Below, in pieces: positions 37,960 to 50,883 of a stretch of DNA of 64,000 bases (position 1 is the stretch's first letter; each line of letters opens with the position of its first letter). Below the pieces are notes generated by a model. It did no database searches. It saw nothing but the letters and a program-made list of their open reading frames with translations, and had not been told where the DNA came from. The stretch covers positions 248,001-312,000 of the forward strand of contig VWPU01012691.1 in the NCBI GenBank assembly GCA_013398955.1. Reading direction: 5' to 3'. The position numbers and the translations under genes were made by a program. The DNA comes from Callaeas wilsoni. Its lineage: Eukaryota > Chordata > Aves > Passeriformes > Callaeidae.

Positions 37960-38530
37960 TTAAATTATGACACTAATTTACCAAATTTCAATGGCTGTTC
38001 ATACAGGTGCCTTGTTAATCATAGGTTAAGTGATTTCACATGTTCACTTAGCGAGTCAGTGGCAGAAATCCCACATCTCTCCATTCTCCATCCTCTGCTT
38101 CTGACAGCCAGTGAACTCTGCCTCTTCATGGCATGATGAACACAGGCAGCGAGCACTAAGAATCATTAACTGCATCCACAATCCACTCCACAAATGTCTT
38201 TCACTCGGCTAGATCTCATTGCTCAATTATAACCTAGTCACTTATATTTTGCAGCTCATCATCAGAGGCTTCTTATCACATGTGGCATTTGCTCATTAAG
38301 GCTGAGATGTTATTCCCAGGATTCAAGCAAGGGTTAACATCAGTAGGAGCTGCATTCCCATTCTGTAAAAATGTTGTTCAGAGGCATGACTAAACTGATC
38401 ATCTCCTGTTAGAAATCTGCTTTTTGAAGAAATTAAAGGCTTCGTCAACTAAAAATGAAAACTTCCTAAGTTTGCAGTTAAACTGCATGCATTAAATCAA
38501 TTAGCTGTAAAGCCAACTAAGCAAACTACC
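37960..38530. promoter_or_regulatory. Conserved-looking noncoding block
   Basis: Stops occur in all frames and no repeat is recognised. Homeodomain-type cores (GTTAATCA, CATTAAGG, CAATTAGC), a GATA core (CTTATCA near 38274) and E-box-like CATGTG sites are interspersed. This is a candidate cis-regulatory element by appearance only. Confidence 0.25.
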
Positions 38531-38640
38531 TTAAACTTTCTTTTATTCTTTTTTTGAAACAGAGCACAAAGAATAACCTCTGCATTTCTGTGCTGCCTGA
38601 ATATTTAGTGTATTCACAATGCTGAAACACCTGGACATGC

Positions 38641-38676
38641 ATTTCTAAAAATGAGCCGCATTTCTAAAAATGAGCC
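38641..38676 (+). repeat. Two-unit tandem repeat, period 19
   Basis: Unit 1 (38641-38659) and unit 2 (38660-38676) share ATTTCTAAAAATGAGCC exactly. A 16-base A run follows at 38684-38699. The pattern suggests replication slippage. Confidence 0.9.
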
Positions 38677-38699
38677 TAAATACAAAAAAAAAAAAAAAA

Positions 38700-41087
38700 C
38701 ATATTTTTTGTATGCTCTCCTTAAATATTTTTATACGTATTTGACTTCTCTAGTCATCATGGCTTCAAAATCACACTCACATTTACCATATTTCTTGTGG
38801 GACTCAACAGTGTGCTGTGTGGAGGAACTTTGACTTGTGTTGGACTGCTGTAAAAATCAATATCAAAGCCCTGAATATACTGCAATAGGGAATGCTTATT
38901 AATGTGCAGTTGAGGGGAATAGTAAAAATGACCCATCTTAATGCTGTTGACAGCACATTTGTCTTGGTGTCTTATTGGTTTTAATTTGTCATCTGATAAA
39001 TGTCCATTTATGTAATGGAAAGTTAAGTGCTCATTAGTTTACATTTAACTTTGTGTCTAGAGTCAGGTCAGGCTGCTGAAACTGATGTTACATGAAAGCT
39101 ATTAATAGTCACAAAAGGTTATTTCAGTAAAAACAACTGAAAGGAAATATTATATTCATAACTGTTCAGATAAATTCATCGTTTGGTTTCTTGATTGACT
39201 GTAATGTCAACAAAATAGTTTTTCTTGGGTTTTTTTGGATGATGTGGAATTTCATACCTCTTAATGTCCAAGAAATTCTGTATAAAATGTTTACCAAGTC
39301 AATCTTTAGAAATATGAAAACAAATCTATAACCTTTATTACTGGTGAGTGAAGGGGGTTCTACAGATCACATGTAAAATCATTGATTTATTGGTGTTATA
39401 CGGTCTGTAGTGCAAAACCACGTATCTTTTTCCTCTCTCAGTTTTTATTTGTGTTTGCTCAGTCTTAAAGTGGAGTTATCAATGCTACTTATAATAAAGA
39501 TGTAACAATAGAAATCAGTACTTCCAGGGCTTTCATCTGGGACCTGCCATAAAACTCAAGGAAGGCATAAAAATTGCATAATCCAAAATCATTCCGCAGA
39601 ACTGGGCAGGACTTTCACTCTGAAATGTGTGTAATAGCAAGTGTTTTATCATCTTTCTCAAAACATCATAATGAAAAACATTCAGCTGCTCTGGTGATGA
39701 TTTGGCATGGAGTGAGAATGTGCATAAAGTCAGGATGACTGTAGTCTGGGCTGTGGAACAGAAACAGAGTCCAAATCCAAGGCTCCTAAACCAGCCCTGC
39801 CAAGTATTTCTGCTCTACACTCACCTATTAAAGCCACTGAATCTCTTAAGATCCAGTAAAACCTCTTTGACACTATTTACCTGTAAATTTTGCCTTCTTC
39901 CAGCCTGCAACAAGTTATTGCTTTGCTGTACTCGTGAACTCTGACTTGTGCACCTGGAGTTAAAATATCTGTTCTGAAATCCCTTTAAACACAGGAAGAT
40001 GGGAGCGCTTGGTGCACGATGCACAGCACTGCTGACACCTTAAAACAATACATGTTCTTCTTTAAAAGCAATCTTAGGCCAGGCTACCCTCTGACTCCAA
40101 ATCCATTCTGTGGCTGTGTTAATCATATTGAAAATGCCAAGATGCTTTTGTAAAGCTTCAAAAGGTGAAAAATGAACAACGAGGACAACAAAATGCAGGG
40201 AGAATTACTTTCCATGTGGTTGCTTTTTTTTTAATCTAAGCAAAGGGTTTCATTTAAATGACCACTTCAGTTAGCACCACACAGCTCAAGTCCCAACCTC
40301 AGCTTTCCCATCAATTGAATCTGGTTGACCTCCTTCTTAAACCACCTGGATTTTCCTTGATGAAAGCCACAGTGTAAGAGCAGCCTGGTGGTGTTTCATA
40401 TCCCACAGGTCGGTGAGGGCAACCTGTGCCTTGTGCCACTAAGCTGTGCCTAATGAGTACCTGTATTAGCTTTCAAATATGGGCTTTTGGCTTAATTTCT
40501 CTGCTCAGGAGGTTTTTTCAGTCCAGTTCCAAGCAAAGGCATCGTGTGGACATCACACTTCCTGAGTCTCTAGATGTCAAGTTTTCTGAGGTGCCAGAAG
40601 TCTTTTCTCAGATGACCCCTCTGTTTTCCAGGCAAAACAGTACCCCTGCAACAGGAACTGAGTGATGGAGAGCCAAGCCTGGACTCTCAGAGTCACAGAG
40701 GATTTTTCCTTCAAAGAGTTCCTTCCAGGGCCCAGCGGAGCACAAGAGCACCTGAGTTCAGATACAGGATGGCTTTGAAACAGTTTTATCCTGTCAGCCT
40801 CACCTTTTCCACACAAGTCTGGCACCCAGTTGTGCTGAGGTTGTGTGAAGTGCAGCCACGATGTTTTTGGAAGGTGATAGAGTTCACCTGTATGGAAATG
40901 AGCCATGCAGAGCTGTCTGTTTTCAGGCTGCCTTGAGTTACCAGCACAGAAGTCACCAGAGAGACACTGGGGACAGAAGGAATTATCAGCGATCAATAAC
41001 CATTCCTAATTCCAGTGCAATTCCTGCACTGTGCTGCAATTGCTGTGATCTGGATTCCCAGCTTGGAAAATGGCATAATAATACATC
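38700..41087. other. Single-copy DNA; AT-rich conserved-looking part, then higher-GC part
   Basis: 38860-39070 is stop-rich with many homeodomain-type cores and may be a conserved noncoding element. 40380-41000 is higher in GC and holds a 139-codon minus-strand frame (40577-40996) without a recognisable domain. Confidence 0.4.
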
Positions 41088-41280
41088 TTTCACAAGATAT
41101 CTCTCATATTTTTCTTTCAGCTGTACATTCCTAAGGACCTCAGTGGCCTTACTACATTCACAAGGTTTTGTTTTTAAAAATTGNTTTCACAAGATACCTC
41201 TCATATTTTTCTTTCAGCTGTACATTCCTAAGGACCTCAGTGGCCTTACTACATTCACAAGGTTTTGTTTTTAAAAATTG
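41088..41280 (+). repeat. 96-bp duplication flanking the only ambiguous base; probable assembly artefact
   Basis: 41088-41183 and 41185-41280 are the same 96 bases with a single difference (AGATATCTC versus AGATACCTC), separated by one N at 41184. A near-perfect duplication placed exactly on a single N is typical of two overlapping contig ends joined without merging. The single difference could be a heterozygous site or a read error. The plus-strand frames that cross it (40861-41274 and 41168-41515) are produced by the duplication. Confidence 0.92.
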
Positions 41281-43356
41281 TGCCTGTTGGATCTCAAAAC
41301 AGTTCAATACATTTTTAATCACTACTCCTAAAACTGAAAAGGGTGCAATTGAGTACAGTTTTAATTTTTGTTACAGCTTTCACAATCAATATTTAGCCAG
41401 TTCTAGCAGCCTATTCATGTCTGTTCAAAAAACCAGGAAATATTCTGCTTTGGAGACAGGATTGGAGAAAGTAAAAGTTCACAACTTTTCAGAAGTCCAA
41501 AGAGTTGAGATTTGAAGACAAAACTTCTGTCTATTTTCAAGAGCAATCCTCATCTCACAGGCACCCTGAGCTGAATCTCTAAGCACACAATATTCCTCAG
41601 ACAAACACTCCATGGCCCCAGCCCCCACACCTTATCAAGTTTCAATCCTTCAATAATGCTCACAATTTCGTGAGAAGTCAGGACTCCTTCAGAGAAAGTG
41701 GAGGGATCAGGTGAGGTTATTTGGTTTGCTGAAATCAAAATGTGAAACCAAACCTTTCCATGAACTAAATCCCTTTCCACTCCTTCTTTATAGCCAAAGT
41801 ATTTAGGATCAATTCTTTGCTATAAATTCCCTTTGATAAGTATACAAGATCATAAATTTAGCACATAGAAGATGAGATCTTTTAATTTTAAGCTTGTATA
41901 ATTCACAATGCAATACTGATATACTTTTTTCTTGCTGCCTTCAGTCATTTAAAGTATACTCATCATCCTCAGGGTTTTTACATTTTCATCTGGGTAATCT
42001 TGACTGGCCCATAATTATATAGAAAAGTAGTAAACAAAAAGTAAACTCTACTATTTGGAATTATCTTGTTTTGTTTTGTTTTGTTTTTTTTAAGTTTCAG
42101 AGATGTGGTGTTTAACAAACATCACCCATTTAATTAATTATATGTTGGGCAAATAAATTCACCTCTGCCACTCAAATTCTTCTGATAAACATCAAAAAGC
42201 AACCAAACATTTACTACACAATCTACAACATCAAATAATGATTGTCTACAGCAGTTTCTGTATTATTTAATATATTAGCTGGGCAATTAGCTGTAAGTAA
42301 GTTCTCATTATAATTTTCCATGAACTTACAAATAGGTTGGTATCTCTTAAAAGAAAACATCAAGTATTTTTAAGGAGCAGTTTATAAAAAAGGAAGTGTC
42401 TCTAACAGGGAAATTTTGTTAAAAAAGAATTGCTCTCAAGAGAAAAAAAATCTGTGTCAGGGTTAACAACAATATCCATATCACACATTATTTTCACAGA
42501 ATTGAATTAAGATAACCAATCAAACAAAGCATTTGAGAGAAATGATTTTCAGTAGTCATGAAGTAGAAGTGATAGTAAACTGTGAGGATTGTTAAAGTAA
42601 CATATTGACCACTACAACATGGAAAACAGTCTCATGTCAAATGGAGATCTTGGAGCTCAAAGGCAGGATTAGATAAAGAAAGCAATTATGTTCTTATCTA
42701 CTGACAATTGCAAAAGGAGAAGTCAAGTGTAATATCATGTATTAAGAGGCAAAGTACCAAGCATGAGTCCACAGCCATAATTTTTATTTCAGATGTGTAA
42801 TTACATGAAGTTGTAAAACAACACAAAAAAGAAACTATTTTTTTTTCCAGCTCTGTGATTCATTCTTGTTAAATCACCAGTTTTCTTTGGGTTCGAATCT
42901 GAATAGAAATAAAATTTGCTCAACTACTCCATTGCATAGTTTTGAACTGTAAAGTTTTGATGGATTGATTCAGCTTTCTCCTTATCTGTGCGACAAGTAA
43001 AAAAACACAGAAAGAAATTCAAGTAAGGAAGATTCAGTCCTTTTGAGTGGGATATAAGTTGCTTTATTTGGAACAATTTTCCAGTGCTCTTTTGAGTATT
43101 TTGGCTAAACAGTTACATTCCTGTTATTATTAATTAAGTGAAAGCTTGTTAGAGATTTTAATGTTCCTTATTCTGTTCACTTTGTTGAATAAGAAAGCTC
43201 CAACCACCATAAAATAGTCTGACACCTGTTTACTTTGTACTGGAGTAATAAAATGTCAAATCTATCCTTTATTGACTACCTGGAAAAACAATTCATATTT
43301 TGTTAATTGCATTAGTTATTATTGGCTTATATATATTTTATTAAAAACATTAAATT
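41281..43356. other. AT-rich single-copy DNA with a TTTTG microsatellite
   Basis: A short imperfect TTTTG repeat of about four units lies at 42067-42090. Otherwise I recognise no repeat or gene. Confidence 0.5.
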
Positions 43357-43498
43357 GTGGCTGCCCCATCCCTGGAAGCGTTCAAGGCCCAGTTGGAACA
43401 ACCTGATCTCCTGAAAGGTGTCCTTGTCCATGGCAGGGGGCTGGAAACAGATGATCTTTAAGGTTCCTTCCCACTAAAACCATTCTGTGAGTCTATGA
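43357..43498 (+). mobile_element. CR1 retrotransposon 3' end, truncated
   Basis: Starts abruptly in 'gtggctgccccatccctgga' and runs through 'gcgttcaaggcccagttgga', 'ggtgtccttgtccatggca' and 'ggaaacagatgatctttaag' to 'accattctgtgagtctatga'. About 14 bases present in related copies between 'gttgga' and 'acaacct' are missing, an internal deletion. Confidence 0.95.
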
Positions 43499-45599
43499 AG
43501 CTTTTACTTTTATTTTACTAGTGGACGATCTGGGTAGATATTTGAACCAAATCAGCACAGAAGGAAAAAAGACAAGGTTTTGTAGGGAGCTGGCATAAGC
43601 TGGTGACTGCAAATGCTTAATATCACAGAGAATAACAGGACAAATGCACCAGTTCACAAAAAAAAATGGGATTCAGGCTCTCACCTGTGAGTACAGGTAG
43701 CACCAGTAATGATGGTGTTGTACCAGCACAGGATCCTGTTCTGAGGCACTGCTGAACATCCGAGAACACACAATGTCACTGCACGAAAGAAACCCACAAC
43801 ACCAAGGCCTCCAGTTCTACAAGACAGAAAATAAGTTGGTTTTAGTTGTTTCGCTGTGTTACACAAGAGTCCGGTGACAAGGACAGGGCCCCATAGCACT
43901 GGTCTCAGTACAAACACAGAACAAAGAGGTTGCCTGGGTCAGGAGTTTACAGCCTAAACATAGCTCTTGATTTGTGGAGGGCAGGGTAAAAATTGTCTGC
44001 TCAGTCTGGCCAGCACCAGTTTAGCATGTACATCACATTCTTTTTTTCCATTCTGCTTTCCAAGACCAATCAGGAAGGATCAACTAAGAAGCGTAGTTCA
44101 GGCAGAATAGACTTACTATTTTCATTTTCTTCTACATAAATAATGCAATGTTATTATGGAAAGGAATAGAAATAGATTATCCTCTTTTTAGTTCCAGTCC
44201 CTGGATGAAGGTTAAAAAATATATTATTGTAGTTAGCAATGTTACACTTGCAGAGAGAATTTGAATATCAATAAGCAGAGAGATATTTAAATGGATATTT
44301 ACATATAATATCACTGTATGTTTACATTTAATATCATATTGGATTTAATTTTATTATGTTCAAGAAAGCAATTGGGTGAAGAATAAACACTGTGGGATGT
44401 TATCTCATTGATATGCAGAATCAATATGATAATCAAGTTGCTGATATAAACTCGTAAGAAAAAGCTTCTGACATTTCATCTAGGATCCCTAATTTCATAT
44501 TTACAATGTGGTGTGAGACTCTATACTGCAGTCTTAGTGTTTAATTAGGAAGATACTCTTGTATCCATTTTTATTTTTTCTAGATGTTTTTACCCTCCTT
44601 TCAAAGGATGAAAGACTGGTTTCTACCAAAGAATCATGAAGACTTTTTTCTTTCAAAAACAAAAAAGAATTTTAATTAACAAATACAAGATGAATTTATA
44701 AAACAAAACATCATCCTAAAAATTTCCAGGGCAGTCTACCATTGTAAAATCCTTGTGAGAAGAATGAGAAGTTGTTTGTTTTTATGGGTTACTAGCGTAT
44801 ATTTCCATCATGTCAAACCAGTGTAAGATGTTGAAGTAAATTGAACTTGGTATACCTTTTATATTTAGCAAAAAGAAAGCCAGGCATGATGACTGTGAGG
44901 TATATGCTTGATGCTGTATTTTAGGGGAGTCATTTCTCTTCCTTATTTTGACTATCCCGGAGTCATTTATTTAACAAATGAAATCATTCCTTTCCTTACA
45001 CTTGGCCAAATAAGTGTCCACCACCTTTAATGGGTGGCATCTTAACATGTTCACCATCAGGTTGTCTGTAATGCATGCTTCAGAAAAAGAAAACCAAAAA
45101 CAAATGTTCCTGAATGAAATTCACAGCCAGCACCCACAGACTGGGCTTGTTGCATGACCTCTCCAAGGGTGTAAATACCATCCTTGGACATCCAGAACCA
45201 GCTGCAGCAGAGCCCGGTGCAGGGAACACGGCAGAGCTGGGGACTTGTGGCTTTCAGGTAGAGCCCTGGAATGCTGCAGGACTGGAGAATAGTTTACTGA
45301 AGATGTTTTGTATCCTTGAAGATCTGGGTGCTGGAGTAGATGAGAACCAGATGTTCCCATCTATTTAGACCCACCTTTAACTCCTATTAACAAGTATTTG
45401 ACTCTCCCCAGGACCAGAATCTCGCAGAGGGCAGATGTGCTACCCTAGCAGTGGACTGAGCAAAGAGAGCAGTGACAAACAGCCTTTCACATGTCTTCAG
45501 TGATGTTAGAACACCTCATGAAATATGTTTCTCTGTCTGAATTAAATAAGCTTATACTTCAGCAAACTGTTCTATAAAAAGTTATGAGAGCCAAACGTC
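43499..45599. other. Single-copy AT-rich DNA, nothing recognised
   Basis: Opposite-strand frames at 45114-45368 overlap and show no domain. No repeat is named. Confidence 0.5.
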
Positions 45600-46090
45600 T
45601 CTAAAACTGAGATATCATTAAAGCTCCTGCAACATTCCAGGCATTGCCAGCAGTAATTTTATGAGTTAGGATTGACTGGGTCTCGATTCAAGAATAAAAA
45701 ACGAGTGGCGTGCCAAGAATGCTGACAAGGAGCGATATGAATCCAGTCTTATCTCAGTGTTATTGCTCTTGCCAGTCACTATCTTACTATTAAGACAAAG
45801 CAAGTTACCCCAGCCTGTAAGCTACTGATTGAAGGCTGGATAATGATTTCTGGATTTCTCACCAGTGCTGCGGTATTGGAGGGAGTCTGGAAGAAGATGG
45901 ATTGGCAAATTGCAAATTTACATTTGAGGATGTGCATATAAAAAGCAATTTAATGAATTTATATATCTGTTCATAGATGTACTTCTCCCTGTCTTTCATT
46001 GGCATAAACAAATGGCACCTACTTTTCATAAATAGTTGTACATAAACATGTCATCTCTGCTTGTTGGAATGGCATTTAGGTGTGCAGAGA
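45600..46090. promoter_or_regulatory. Conserved-looking noncoding block
   Basis: The stretch is free of recognisable repeats, rich in stops, and contains GATA-type cores (GATATCATTA, CTTATCTC near 45749, GGATAATGATT) with AT-rich cores towards 45950-46050. The texture suggests a vertebrate conserved noncoding element. No alignment was made. Confidence 0.25.
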
Positions 46091-46870
46091 TATTCAAATA
46101 TAAAAAAAAAAGACATTATTTCTATTCTAAACTGTTCTGTTAAAGTGAAAAATATCTCAATATTCAGGAAATATTGGTGTCACTTGCATATTGTATATCT
46201 ATAAGCACTGTATGCATATATGTGAAATTTATCTCTGCACAATCCAACCCCATAAAATGTTTCATGCTTCTAAGTGGCTTTTGGATCAGTCCCAGTATAT
46301 ATTTCTTGTCTAGATGCAGCAGAATTTAATACTGGTTTGGGTTTTTTTTCCTTGTTGGCTGCCTGATAAGTTATGGTTACAGCAAGCAGGGTTGTGCTTA
46401 GGGAAAAAAAGTTATGAGATTCCAGATATTTATGTGTTCCAAACAAAAATTAAACTAAGCCTGTAAAGATTTTCAAAGACATAGAGGCAGTCCTCATAGG
46501 ACAGTAATAGGGTATTGCAGTAGGGTGTTAAAAGGAATTTTTCCCTGTGCATAATTCAAATCAGGAATCTGAACTTCAATTTTCATAACTCAGATTCATT
46601 CCTTAGCCACCTAATTATTAATAGTTTTGGAGTGACATTTGCTTTTACATCTTTTGTGAGAGCACATATCAAATCTGCTGTGTGTTTCAAGAATTCTCGT
46701 TGTCTTGGGAAACTCTTTTTTTGGTAGATTCTCGACCAACTCGGCAGCTTTCAGTTCCCAAGTTGGGTGTCTCCCAAGTTACTGTCGCTTCATCCTCCAA
46801 GCTCGGTGGTGAAGCCAAGATGTGCTCAGTGCCCTGTGCCTCTTTATCAAACATCTGACACAACAGAGCA
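46091..46870. other. Single-copy DNA, nothing recognised
   Basis: No gene, RNA or repeat is recognised. 46730-46830 is slightly richer in CpG. Confidence 0.5.
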
Positions 46871-46876
46871 CGGACT

Positions 46877-46931
46877 GTGAAGGTTTATGGGAACACTTTC
46901 AGGTGTTCCCATAAATTTTAAAACTTACAGA
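46877..46931. repeat. Perfect 13-bp inverted repeat within a longer foldback
   Basis: TTTATGGGAACAC (46884-46896) is exactly complementary to GTGTTCCCATAAA (46903-46915) around a six-base loop. Outside a bulge the stem can resume, with CTGTGAAG (46875-46882) against CTTACAG (46924-46930). About 20 bases further, 46951-46966 is a near-palindrome around TTGAATTCAA. A terminal-inverted-repeat fossil or a small hairpin RNA are the options. Confidence 0.75.
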
Positions 46932-46966
46932 GATTGTAACCGTAGGGCTCCCTTTGAATTCAATGG

Positions 46967-49204
46967 ACAGCAACAAGCACCTCAACAAAATAATTCATTT
47001 AAACTCTTATATGAAGGTGGGATTCATCTTCTGGAGATACATTTTGAAGACAATCTTCCCTAACACTATCCTAAAACATCTGCAGAATTCTTAACCCATC
47101 ATAGGCATTTCTGCTGGTTTTTTTCCATGTTTTCCTAACCATTTATATTCAGGGGTATTTTTCAATATTATTATGATGTATTCACTTGGAGAAAAAACTA
47201 TATATAAACATCTTGAACATTAAGCATATATTGAGTTAAAGAGCTAACAACAAGTGTGCACTATTTATATATTCATTAGATATTTGTATCCCACCATTCC
47301 CTCTATAACTGACAAAATCCTCCAAACCTGAGATGTTTTTCCTCCTACTATACTAATTCAGGTAGACACTGCTGCTCTTATTTCATGATACAGACAAGTT
47401 GTTATGATTCTTTCTTTGTTTTACTATTTTCATGAGCTCAAAGCACTGAATTCCATAAAAATTTAGTTTGGGGGCTGGGGGGGTGTTGTTTCTTTTTTTA
47501 ATTGGTTTCGTTGGCTTTGTCTGATTTTTATATTTTCTTGTAACTATGAAATCAACACTCTTTCTTAGTCTTGTGTTAGGCAGTGGACTGGATTCTCCTT
47601 CAGACCCTGTCTGCAACAGGCTTTAATGTCAGTGTCCACTTTTTAAACAGAGATAAAAAGCAAATACTGTATGAAAGTATTTCAGACACAGCTAAGGGAT
47701 TGCTGAAACCTTGATCACAATGACAGCTTTTGGATTTATTTTAGTAACTGATTGCATTAAAGAGTTGTCCAACCTAAGTATTTTCCAGGTTTTAATTATT
47801 TTTTAATGGATTTCAGGGAAACAGTAATTTAATCTGCACTGGTACTAATTGTAAAGTTTGGTGTAAAATTCAAAAGAGGAGATTAAGGCACTGTCTACCT
47901 ACTCTACGTAGGTCTAAGTGTTTAATGAAGTCTTACGTAGGCTCTGTTTATGTTACATATATCATACTTACATAAGCTGGCACCCTCGCCAGGTCTCAAA
48001 ATCCCTTGTAGACTATAAGCAAGAGTATTATCTCCATTTTTTATACTTGGAAATTTAAGCATAGAGGCTAATCTGAAGTTCTGTTTAGCATAAAAGCTTT
48101 TCATCCAAGGTTTTATATTAGCTGCTTCTCTCTAGTGTGTTGGTATTTCTAAAGAATAATACATATATTATACATATACCACTTGCAAGAATGAAATTTT
48201 TCCTTCAGTCTATACAGAGAAGCTGAGAAATAAGAAAGAAAAGTGACATTTCTAAAGCTGGCCAGATGATGTGTGGCAGAATACACATCCAGCATCCATA
48301 AGTTTCCTTCTCATCTAGAGTGGAATCCTGGATTTTTTCTTATCCTACTGTTTTAACCAAGACTTTCCTATTTAATTGTTAAATGCTAGCAGATGTCTTC
48401 AGATCTGAAGATCACTCTTGTGAAGAACTTACTGTCTAAGCAGACAGTGTGAACTGGAATGCCTAAATCTCTGTTCCACCTAAACAGGAGCTAAGGCTTC
48501 AAAAACCTAAATCCCACTCAATGATCCAGTCTTCCTTATCTCCAGGGAGTCTCCCAGAAAAGACAACCACATCCATCAGGTATCTCCTTACTCAGTACCT
48601 AACTGTGGAGGGTTGGAAGACATCTCCTGCTGTAATTTCTGGTTTTGCACTGTGCTGATGTGCCCAGAGAGGCCCCACTGCTGGGAATGGGTTACTTGTG
48701 AGCTTTGAAGGATGTCAGGGTGTGAAGCATTTCGGATGAGAATGCCTTTCCATTGCTCCATTTACATTACTGTAAGAACAAAAGGAAACAACAAAAGCTC
48801 CCAAGGCAAGGTGGAAATCCCTTGGCTGAACACTTTCCACTGGCTTTCCTCATAAACTCTGATTTCTGGCCCATGACTGGCACTAATAGGCATAAAGTGC
48901 TTCATCTTCAAGATATTCTCACTCAGAGCAGTCCAAACTCTAAGAAATTTGCATTCAAAGTTGAACTTGGCTCTACATTTTATGAGGCCTCAATCTCTCC
49001 CCATCAATCATACATCCTAGGTACAAACTAAGGTGGATTTGCTTTCCTCTCTTCTCCAGTTTCTTTTCTCCCAAGGTTTACATTCTCAAACTTTCCATAA
49101 GACAATGTTAATATTTGACATTGAAACCCTCACAGTAAACATTCATCAAATCTCATGTCCTCTCATCTTTTATTTTTTGGGTTTGACTGCTGACACCTCT
49201 TAAT
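46967..49204. other. Single-copy AT-rich DNA, nothing recognised
   Basis: G-runs occur at about 47470-47487 on the plus strand but do not make a full quadruplex motif. Frames at 47383-47616 (-) and 48753-49031 (+) show no domain. Confidence 0.5.
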
Positions 49205-49258
49205 TTAATGATTGGGAATAGCTGCTTTTAACTTAATTATTTGGAATAGCTGTTTTTA
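49205..49258 (+). repeat. Short tandem duplication, period 28
   Basis: 49205-49230 and 49233-49258 match at 23 of 26 positions around a GGAATAGCTG core. It is a local duplication that has since diverged. Confidence 0.85.
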
Positions 49259-50883
49259 AGGATGAGCCTTTGGTAGAAATTTTGAAGGGGAGAATGTGGT
49301 TAAACATCCTCAGCCCAAGGGAGTTCAAACCTACACCACAGAACACCCTAATTATTCAGGTTTGGAGTATTCTAAGGAACAAAATATCAAATTGGGCAGT
49401 GATGAGAAAGCAAGGCGTTTTCAGCAGGGCAAGGAAATGCTAATAGGAAAGGACAACAGAGATGCAAAAAGCACAGAATTTGAAGCTCAGAGAGACTCTG
49501 AAAGGAGGAAGCTCACTGGTATCCAATAAAGATCTCATTGATGTTCTCTTATTTTTTTGCTGTTGAAGTCAGAAGGATCATAATATGCTGATATTTCAGA
49601 GTGCTGCTGATTTACTGCTCAGGCTGCAGCCTTCTCTTTACAAATGTGCTGTAACTTAACTTGTAAACTACTGATTATGAAACTATGCTATGCTATAACT
49701 AACATGTTAATGCACAATTTTATCTGTCTGTACTGATTTTTATTAATCCAGCATAGACAAGTGCCTAAGACAAATTATAAAATATGTCTCTAGTTTCATT
49801 GATTTACAGTATGAATTACAGACTGTCACAACTCAAATTACTGCAGGGTGTGCAACAGTGCTTGGATTCACAGTTTCATCACTCAGGATTAGTCATTGAG
49901 ATACCGAGATAATTCTCAAATTTAAATCCCACATATATGGCGAGCTACTTCTATAGGGTGATGTGTGGTATAGATGGGGTAAAACCAGAGCAAAGGCTGT
50001 AAATCTTCAGGAATTTCATATGCAGTTAGTAGCATGTAGATCCCTGAACATGATTAACAATCTCATGCAAGTGAGACAGCTCCTCTAGCTGTCAAGATTT
50101 CCACAAAGCAAAACCCAATTACACATAAACAGATCTTGAATTTTCCCTCTGGGCTTATGTTTCTCTCAGCTATAGATTTTCATTCTTACCTTTTTCTTCC
50201 CCCCAGAATGTATATTTAATACATCTAAAGGTTGCCATTTTATTGAGGAATTCAGGCAGCACAACCCCCTGGGTGGCTTTCTTTGGTCATATGTTGTACG
50301 TGCTAAATTGGATATATTGACAGCCTATTATAGCATGCTTTGTCTTCTAAATTAATATTCAGTTAGTTTTTAATGTATGTCAAATATGCATGGTAATCAG
50401 TTCTGCTGTTTGTCTTTTAATGTCATGACCACTTCTTTCATGAAAGGACAGAAATCTTAGGCTTAGGGCTACTCCCAGGTAAAGCATGTTATTTTGTCTC
50501 AAAGGGCATAGGTGAGGGTCACAGAGGGCAAAGTTCATGTTCCTTAAGTTAGGTATCTAACAATTGCTTCTCTAAATCATGCACGTTCCCTGCATAATCT
50601 ACAGAAAATAAGGATGGCTTCTTAAGAGTAATTTTCTGCAAAACTGTCAAATTTTTAGGTCGAAGGGATTATCTTGTGGAGGGACCTGTTTCTCCGCAGT
50701 GACTCCAGAAAGAGCCCGTGTTGTCTAACTCCGATCTCCACAATTCAGCTCTCAGGTACACCAGGCAGGATTCATCTGCTTAGAAAGACCCTCAGGGTCT
50801 CTTGGGATGCCCTTTGGTGTCCCACACACGCTCTTGGGGTGGCAGAGATGGTGCAGAGCCCACAGCAGGCCCAGACCTTTTAT
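49259..50883. other. Single-copy AT-rich DNA, nothing recognised
   Basis: 49600-49830 is AT-rich with many TAAT-type cores and could be a conserved noncoding element. Part of 50650-50880 is higher in GC but is not recognised as CR1. Confidence 0.45.

Noticed and set aside
39690..39770. Possible C/D-box snoRNA starting at a GTGATGAT motif
   Set aside because: No terminal stem and no convincing paired C and D boxes.
40577..40996. 139-codon minus-strand frame
   Set aside because: No recognisable domain; it lies in a GC-richer stretch where stops are rarer.
40861..41515. Two plus-strand frames crossing the N at 41184, with a repeated peptide segment
   Set aside because: The repeat in the peptide comes from the 96-bp probable assembly duplication, so it is not a protein repeat.
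47468..47487. Possible G-quadruplex
   Set aside because: Only two clear G-runs are present, not the four needed.
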